64,000 bases of DNA from NCBI GenBank assembly GCA_015065615.1, contig SVPY01000004.1, forward strand, positions 62,001 to 126,000, written 5' to 3'. The first letter of the stretch is position 1; each line of letters opens with the position of its first letter. The notes beneath the pieces were generated by a model. It saw only the letters and a list, made by a program, of their open reading frames with translations, had not been told where the DNA came from and searched no databases. Both the position numbers and the translations under genes were made by a program. This document shows positions 59,230 through 64,000 of the stretch, in pieces. The stretch is from Oscillospiraceae bacterium (GTDB lineage: Bacteria; Bacillota; Clostridia; Oscillospirales; Acutalibacteraceae).

Positions 59230-59270
59230 AAAGGGAGACAAATTTGCACAGCAAATTACGGTCTCCCTTT
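59230..59270 (+). terminator. GRE-activase terminator
   Basis: Outer stem AAAGGGAGAC / GTCTCCCTTT and inner stem AATTTGC-ACA-GCAAATT, then TTTATATTT. The inner arm resembles the CTT-loop repeat hairpins. Confidence 0.85.
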
Positions 59271-59324
59271 TTATATTTGTTGGCTAACGCCAAAAGGACA
59301 ATAGCGAAAATTTTGAAACAACTT

Positions 59325-59376
59325 GTAGCGGAGGCCGGTAGCCTCCATTGAGATTACGGTGAGTTTATGTGGCGAC
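59325..59376 (+). repeat. Repeat unit flanking the insertion sequence (left)
   Basis: TTGTAGCGGAGGCC-GGTA-GCCTCC is followed by ATTGAGATTACGGTGAGTTTATGTGGCGAC. The same unit recurs right of the IS (60717-60771) with a different central hairpin (GGAGGCC-ATT-GGCCTCC). Confidence 0.75.
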
Positions 59377-60682
59377 CAATGTGTACAGTGTAGTAACATA
59401 GTACACGGGTGTGTAAAGACATAGTACACAGTTATATAGTAAAATAAAGGCATCCAAAAAGGACACAAAGGAGAGTTTTTGAGATGCCGTGGGAGAGTAA
59501 AACTGTGGAAGACCAAAGAAAAGAATTTGCACAAGCTGCTATGTATTGCGGCAATTTCAGCGCCCTGTGCCGTGAGTTTGGAATTGACCGTCACACAGGG
59601 TACAAGTGGCGTGAACGCTACTTGTCACAACAATCACTAAAGGACAGGAGCAGACGACCTAACACAAGTCCCTCCAGAACGCCTGAAGAAGTTGAACTGC
59701 TTATCCTGTCTGAAAGAGCAGATAATCCCGGATGGGGTGCCAGAACGATCAGGGAAGTTCTGATACGGAAAGGTTATGATAATATTCCCTGTGCCAAAAC
59801 AGTAAATAATATCCTCAATCGTTACGGTTGTATAAGTCCCGAAGAATCACGGAAAAGACAGCCCTTTAACCGATTCGAGAAAGACTTATGCAACCAGATG
59901 TGGCAAGCGGATTTCAAAGGTGAATTCAGAATGGAAAACGGTCAGTACTGCTATCCGTTGGACATAATGGATGACCATTCACGATTTGCAATCCGTGTTG
60001 CACCTCGTTTAAGTACCGCTAACGTAGTAATTCCTGTGTTTACAGAGGCTTTTCAGGAGTTTGGATTACCTGATTCCATACTTTCGGATAACGGAGCGCA
60101 ATTTGCAGGGTTCAAAAAAGGTTACACACAATTTGAACGTTGGCTTATGGATCTGGATATTCTTCCGATTCATGGCAGAATAAAGCATCCTCAGACACAA
60201 GGAAAAATCGAACGTTTTCATCGTACAATGAAAGATGAATTATTAAAACATACTGTTATACAGGATATACACGACGCAGACCGTAAATTGCAGCAATGGC
60301 GTGACAAGTATAACAATGTTCGACCTCACGAGGCGTTAGGTATGCAAAGACCGGGTGACGTTTACGAGCCAAGCAGGAGGCAATACAGTGATAACGTCAA
60401 AAAATATGAATACGGTGGGGTGTATCACGTAATCAAGGTAAACAGTTGGGGGTACGTCAGATTCGATAAGTATCAGGTCTATTTGAGTGAAACAATGAAA
60501 GACCGTTATATCGAATTCAGACCAAGTACTGACGGTGAAACCTTTGCTGCCTGCTATCGAAACTTCAAAATTGCTGAGTTTGATACAACGGACGGACATC
60601 TGATTCACCGTTCAATTTCAAGGCTGTAAGTTGTGGACGATGTCATTACACTGCTGTGTATGATGTTACTCTTGACACAATG
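59377..60682 (+). mobile_element. IS481-family insertion sequence with 5-bp target duplication
   Basis: The element spans 59382-60677 (1296 bp) between two CAATG copies (59377-59381 and 60678-60682). Ends start TGTACAGTGTAGTAACAT on the left and, read inward, TGTCAAGAGTAACATCATAC on the right, imperfect inverted repeats with TGT..ACA tips. Restoring the site gives GGCGACCAATGGTCGCC, so it landed in the loop of a family B hairpin. The transposase is intact, suggesting recent insertion. Confidence 0.85.
59484..60629 (+). CDS. IS481 family transposase
   Basis: 381 residues. N-terminal helix-turn-helix (~16-60: ALCREFGIDRHTGYKWRERY), second HTH/linker, then the rve DDE integrase domain (~130-290): Asp in WQADFKGEF, Asp in ILSDNGAQFAGF and Glu in TQGKIERFHRTMKDELL, the IS481 signature. 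C-terminal beta segment with GGVYHVIKVNSWGYVRF. Cut/copy of the flanking element by strand transfer. Intact frame, RBS AAAGGAG. Confidence 0.95.
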   Translation: MPWESKTVEDQRKEFAQAAMYCGNFSALCREFGIDRHTGYKWRERYLSQQSLKDRSRRPNTSPSRTPEEVELLILSERADNPGWGARTIREVLIRKGYDNIPCAKTVNNILNRYGCISPEESRKRQPFNRFEKDLCNQMWQADFKGEFRMENGQYCYPLDIMDDHSRFAIRVAPRLSTANVVIPVFTEAFQEFGLPDSILSDNGAQFAGFKKGYTQFERWLMDLDILPIHGRIKHPQTQGKIERFHRTMKDELLKHTVIQDIHDADRKLQQWRDKYNNVRPHEALGMQRPGDVYEPSRRQYSDNVKKYEYGGVYHVIKVNSWGYVRFDKYQVYLSETMKDRYIEFRPSTDGETFAACYRNFKIAEFDTTDGHLIHRSISRL

Positions 60683-60716
60683 GTCGCCGCTACAGTGGCG
60701 GAAGATTTGAAGCAAC

Positions 60717-60900
60717 TTGTAGCGGAGGCCATTGGCCTCCATTGAGATTACAGTGAGTTTATGTGGCGCTCAATGGGCGCCGCTAACGCAAAAAGGACAA
60801 CAGTTAAAATTTGCAAGCAAATTACGCCGCAAGCGTGCGTGTTGTCCCTACGGTGTGAAATTCTTGAGATTTCGTTGTAGGGGACGAAATCTCTTGCGAA
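60717..60900 (+). repeat. Repeat units right of the insertion sequence
   Basis: Second copy of the left unit (TTGTAGCGGAGGCCATTGGCC... GAGATTACAGTGAGTTTATG) leading into GGCGCTC-AAT-GGGCGCC. After it come GGACAACAG...TTTGCAAGCAAATTACGCCGC and TTGTCCCTACGG, an end shared with the 30108-30240 element. More CTT-loop and GCGC hairpins run to about 60930. The whole 60630-60963 gap is repeat. Confidence 0.75.
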
Positions 60901-60963
60901 ATTACCGCGCAACGCTGCGCGTTTGCGTCGGGCGTAAGTGAGATTACGGTAAGTCTATAATAA

Positions 60964-63573
60964 TCAATACAAAATCTTCACTTCTTCCGTCAGACCTGCT
61001 TTTTTAATTACAGAGAATGCGGAAAAATAATCCTGCACCTTATTGGCAAGGGTGTTGGAAATCTCGATAACAAGCGTATTATCTTTCTTTATTTTGCCCT
61101 TTAAATCGAAAACGAAAGGTTTACATAATCTAAGACCCAGATACTCGCCGTTCAAATAAACTTCGGCGGTATTTCCGCAGTCTCCCAAATCGAGGGCAAT
61201 ATTTTCGGCTTCTGTTTCGTTTACATTTCCTTTTGTAAGCTCTTCTGCCTTAAAGGTGGAAGTGTACCTGATAACACCCGAAAAATCGGGGATATTATCC
61301 AAAGAAGTTATGTTAACGGGCTCAGAATTTTTCACGTTCTCTCTGAAAAGGGTGAAGTTTTCCATATCGTCAGCCTCGGCAATCTCCATTTTGAAGGTGA
61401 TGTTGGGGCTGATTTCATTTTCGTAAACTCTCTTTTCGGGGAAGTTTTCATTTTCCACGTCGCCGAAAACGAAAATGCAGGACTCAAAGGGGGCAAGGCT
61501 TAGGGCGATTTTATTATCCTCCGCCGCGTTTACTCTGTAAATTTCGTCGTTTAAAAGATTGAGGCACAAACCCTTTTTACTTTGAAGGGTGTTAAGCCTG
61601 ATTTCCACTTCGCTTCTTAAAGCGCCGCTCTCGTTTACAAACATATAAATATCGTTTGCGCCGTCAACGTAATGGCAGCTTCTCAAAAATTCCCTTTTAC
61701 ATTCGCCTGTAATTTCAATATCGGGTGTGAAAAGGGATTTTAATTTCTTAATAAGTCCCTCTTTTTTTACATCCAGACCCATATAAATCACGTTAACACC
61801 CATTTTTTCGAAGAAACTCAGCTTCTTAGCAAGGTTTTCGGGAAGAATAGGAGCTTCGGGGATGATAAGCGCCTTGTAAATATTTTCGCCCACCTTTAAA
61901 TTGCCGCCGCTTGCCTCGGCAAAATAGATGTCGGAATCTTCATTTCCCACAATGCAGTCAATAGGTAAAAAGTCGAAATCAATATTATTATCGTAAAGCA
62001 CCTTGGCGTACTCCTGCATGTGGTGGGCTTTGCCCTGTTCATTCATCCACTCAAGCTCTGCATCGTATAAAATCGCCGCATCCGCAACGTGTTTTCCGCC
62101 GTATAAAAGATGGCTTACTTTATTTCCGTACTCCATCAATTTGGAAAAAGCCTTGTACTGAGGATCCTTGCCGTCGGCACCGAAATGAGGGGGGCAGTCG
62201 GGGTCGGGGAACAGAGGTGAAAAAGCGTGAGGCACGAAGTGATTGACACCGCGGACCAAAAGGTGGTCTAAAAGCCACTTCATATCGCTGCCGCTTTCCG
62301 CCCAGCCGTAAGCGCCGAAAACCTCGCACATCGCCCTGCCCTTCATACTTTTGCTGATGTGGGCAAGGGAGGGGGCAAGTTTACATAATGTGTAATCGAA
62401 GAACTCGGGGTCGGCGTTGTTTCCGTGGGTAGAAGCGGTGTGAATAAATCCCGACATACCCGGCATAAGCTGATGAAGAACTATATCTATACCGCTCATG
62501 TGCTGGCCGTCCAAAGCGCGGAAGTAGTGACCCGTGCCGCAGCCGGTTCTCTTGTGGGTGTTCATATCCTCAATTACGTGACCTATGTATTCTACGCCGT
62601 GGTCTTCGCACCAAGCGCCTAACTGACGGGTAAAATTATCCCTATAAAGAGTGGTCACCGCGTCCATATATGCAAGGCGCACCGAAGGAGTTTTAGTGCC
62701 TATATCGAACCATATAGCGGCAATATAGGGAAGCGCCTTTACACCCAAGGATTTTTCCATTCGTTTGAATACTTCCTCGTGCCATGGATAAGCCATACCC
62801 GCTAAGCCAAGCCTTCTCTCGTACATTCCGGGGTCGGAAGCGTGGCTACTGAACCAGGAGTTACCGAACTGAGGCTCGTCGGAGAAAAAACCCTTTAAGG
62901 TACTGCCGAAATATTCCTTATAATGCTCAAAGTGCGTTTCGTAAACTGCGTCGATAAGAACTCTTACGGAATCCTTTGAGAGCATATCGATGTAATCTGC
63001 CTTCTCTTTAAATTCCCTTATTTTATATACGAACACCACTCTCCATACGCCCTCGGGCAGAGAAATTTCAACGAATTTACCGTTTCGCTTATCTGTGAAA
63101 TCTAAAATTTCCGCTGTATCCGCATCGCACTTTTCGCCCTCGCCCGTTCTCTTGTAGGCGAAAATGCCTAAAATCTGTGCAGTTTCCCTCTCGTTTGTAA
63201 TAAGTAAAGCTTCATTTACGGGACCTGATACATCCACATGCCTTTCGCCAATGTCCCACCTTCTCTTATCGGGGTGAAATTTGGCAATATGACCCACCGC
63301 GTGACCGGTGGGGAAGTGGTCGTCATCCAGCACCCACACCTGCATATCGCGCTTTTTGGCTTCGCTTAAAATAAGGTCCATATCGCGCCACCAGAGCTTA
63401 CCTGCAAAATCCTTGTGGGGGCGGCTCTCTACGCAGAAAGCGCGACATCCGCTTTTATATATTCTTTCGATTTCAAGGGGGATGGTCTCGTAGTGGTCGC
63501 CGTGCTGCCAGTAAAAGGGCAGCATATAGTTATCTTCTTTATTCTTAAGAACTTCATTAAGTTTATAATACAT
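60964..63573 (-). CDS. Large glycosidase-like protein (GH106/GH2-sugar-binding type)
   Basis: 869 residues, no signal peptide. The N-terminal ~430 residues form a barrel (MLPFYWQHGDHYETIPLEIE, WWRDMDLILSEAKKRDMQVW, LKGFFSDEPQFGNSWFSSH with conserved acidic residues). A middle alpha/beta part (~470-620; LIIPEAPILPENLAKKL) follows. The C-terminal end is a galactose-binding-like jelly-roll (AEVYLNGEYLGLRLCKPFVF). The order recalls GH106 rhamnosidase-type 'glycosyl hydrolase' proteins of gut Clostridia. Substrate unknown; cytoplasmic. The promoter side carries AAAGGAT before the ATG. Confidence 0.7.
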   Translation of the reverse strand: MYYKLNEVLKNKEDNYMLPFYWQHGDHYETIPLEIERIYKSGCRAFCVESRPHKDFAGKLWWRDMDLILSEAKKRDMQVWVLDDDHFPTGHAVGHIAKFHPDKRRWDIGERHVDVSGPVNEALLITNERETAQILGIFAYKRTGEGEKCDADTAEILDFTDKRNGKFVEISLPEGVWRVVFVYKIREFKEKADYIDMLSKDSVRVLIDAVYETHFEHYKEYFGSTLKGFFSDEPQFGNSWFSSHASDPGMYERRLGLAGMAYPWHEEVFKRMEKSLGVKALPYIAAIWFDIGTKTPSVRLAYMDAVTTLYRDNFTRQLGAWCEDHGVEYIGHVIEDMNTHKRTGCGTGHYFRALDGQHMSGIDIVLHQLMPGMSGFIHTASTHGNNADPEFFDYTLCKLAPSLAHISKSMKGRAMCEVFGAYGWAESGSDMKWLLDHLLVRGVNHFVPHAFSPLFPDPDCPPHFGADGKDPQYKAFSKLMEYGNKVSHLLYGGKHVADAAILYDAELEWMNEQGKAHHMQEYAKVLYDNNIDFDFLPIDCIVGNEDSDIYFAEASGGNLKVGENIYKALIIPEAPILPENLAKKLSFFEKMGVNVIYMGLDVKKEGLIKKLKSLFTPDIEITGECKREFLRSCHYVDGANDIYMFVNESGALRSEVEIRLNTLQSKKGLCLNLLNDEIYRVNAAEDNKIALSLAPFESCIFVFGDVENENFPEKRVYENEISPNITFKMEIAEADDMENFTLFRENVKNSEPVNITSLDNIPDFSGVIRYTSTFKAEELTKGNVNETEAENIALDLGDCGNTAEVYLNGEYLGLRLCKPFVFDLKGKIKKDNTLVIEISNTLANKVQDYFSAFSVIKKAGLTEEVKILY

Positions 63574-63669
63574 AGCGGTTTCATCCTTTCCGTATCATTT
63601 AGTTTAATTTAAGTTAGTTTTATTTTACCATAATGAAAATTATTTGCAATAAAAAATTAAAAATAAATA

Positions 63670-63719
63670 GAACAAATGTTCGAAAAGTTCTTGACAAATT
63701 TGATAAATTCATTAGGATA
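63670..63719 (+). promoter_or_regulatory. LexA box and promoter upstream of a phage-type gene
   Basis: GAACAAATGTTCG (63670-63682) fits the GAAC-N4-GTTC LexA core. It lies 9 bp before TTGACA (63691-63696), with a weak AGGATA/TAGGAT -10 16-17 bp further. This is the third such box in the window and it precedes the replisome-like gene at 63906. Confidence 0.65.
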
Positions 63720-63831
63720 GTAATTAGAGGGGTAAAAAAACTTGCACTAAATCTATCAAATTGACGGCAAATTGCTTACGCAATTGTGTCCGCGTTATTG
63801 ATAAATTCATTAGTATAGAAATTAGAGGGGT
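63700..63831 (+). repeat. 34-bp direct repeat with a hairpin between
   Basis: TTGATAAATTCATTAGGATA plus 14 more bases (63700-63733) recur at 63798-63831 with two mismatches (AGGATAG to AGTATAG, TAGTAATT to TAGAAATT), 98 bp apart. Between them lies a CTT-loop hairpin, AATTGCTTACGCAATT. The rest of the 63574-63905 gap holds the promoter and an A-rich leader. Confidence 0.7.
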
Positions 63832-63905
63832 GAAAATTCAAAGCAGACCCCCACCTTTTTTAAGATAAAAATTATAATAAAAACGCATACAGAAAGGAAA
63901 AAATA

Positions 63906-64000
63906 ATGAATAAAGTAGCATGGCTTAAAATACCAACAGATTTTTTTGAGAAACCCACCGTAAAAAGAATGATCAGCGAGAAAAACGGCGATAAGGCTGT
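63906..64000 (+). CDS. Phage replisome-organiser-like protein, N-terminal fragment
   Basis: The frame starts at ATG 63906 behind AGAAAGGAAAAA and runs off the right edge after 31 full codons. The start MNKVAWLKIPTDFFEKPTVK-RMISEKNGDKA matches the W-[IL]-K-[IL]-x-x-D-[FI]-F-x-x-x-x-[IV]-K pattern of phage replisome organiser N-terminal domains (winged helix that loads the host helicase). It suggests that a prophage or integrative element begins here. The rest lies beyond the window. Confidence 0.7.
   Translation, partial: MNKVAWLKIPTDFFEKPTVKRMISEKNGDKA

Overview
The window looks like a chromosomal segment of an uncultured, strictly anaerobic, low-to-moderate G+C gut Clostridium-class bacterium (Firmicutes/Bacillota, probably Oscillospirales-like). 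The supports are strong AGGAGG-type ribosome binding sites, sigma-A-type promoters, a biotin-dependent sodium-pumping decarboxylase, a rubrerythrin/thioredoxin peroxide operon, a glycyl-radical enzyme with its activase, a SpoVB-like flippase and LexA boxes of the Gram-positive CGAAC-N4-GTTCG type. The taxonomy is inferred from gene content, not from a marker search.

Layout. 1-3.6 kb: a membrane-protein end, a LURP-one/YxjI-like protein, a tautomerase, an FTR-like/thioredoxin/rubrerythrin operon and a lactonase-fold protein. 3.6-9.1 kb: a HAD phosphatase and the hexuronate genes uxaC <> uxaB-uxaA around a shared divergent promoter region. 9.3-13 kb: DUF4364 regulator, exported proteins, a GH76-like enzyme. 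13.1-16.9 kb: a complete Na+-translocating oxaloacetate decarboxylase operon preceded by an extra 34-residue membrane peptide. 17-23.3 kb: cell-wall and tRNA genes (YbaK, serine hydrolase, nucleotidyltransferase, D,D-carboxypeptidase, CpXC, mnmA). 23.4-25.9 kb: a phage-like island with a twin-LexA-box promoter driving a sigma-region-4 protein, facing an orphan holin + GH25 lysozyme cassette. 26-41.3 kb: mostly housekeeping (YerB-like lipoprotein, flippase, prmA, SGNH esterase, MATE, CorC-like, birA-bioY, DUF951, prfA, a TsaC-CoaE fusion, M18 peptidase). 41.6-43.4 kb: a probably highly expressed Fe-S-scaffold-like/GGGtGRT pair. 44-49.6 kb: an AraC regulator divergent from two Gfo/Idh/MocA dehydrogenases, a TIM-barrel isomerase/lyase, nagB and nagA. 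49.9-55.2 kb: GH36, a Nif11-like small protein, a metallophosphoesterase, and an alanine/glycine:Na+ symporter under a tandem glycine riboswitch. 55.5-59.3 kb: an AraC DNA-binding domain fused in frame to a glycyl-radical enzyme, then its activase. 59.4-60.7 kb: an IS481-family element. 61-63.6 kb: a large glycosidase-like protein. 63.9 kb to the edge: the first 32 codons of a phage replisome-organiser-like gene behind another LexA box.

How it fits together. The cell appears to take up and degrade host or plant sugars (hexuronates, amino sugars, alpha-galactosides, mannan-like glycans), conserve energy with a biotin/Na+ decarboxylase (birA and bioY supply the cofactor) and use Na+ for uptake of glycine/alanine. 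Nearly every long intergenic gap is filled with short dispersed hairpin elements whose flanks are conserved while the stems change on both arms together. These elements, the AraC-glycyl-radical-enzyme fusion and the SOS-controlled lysis island are the parts most worth a second look.
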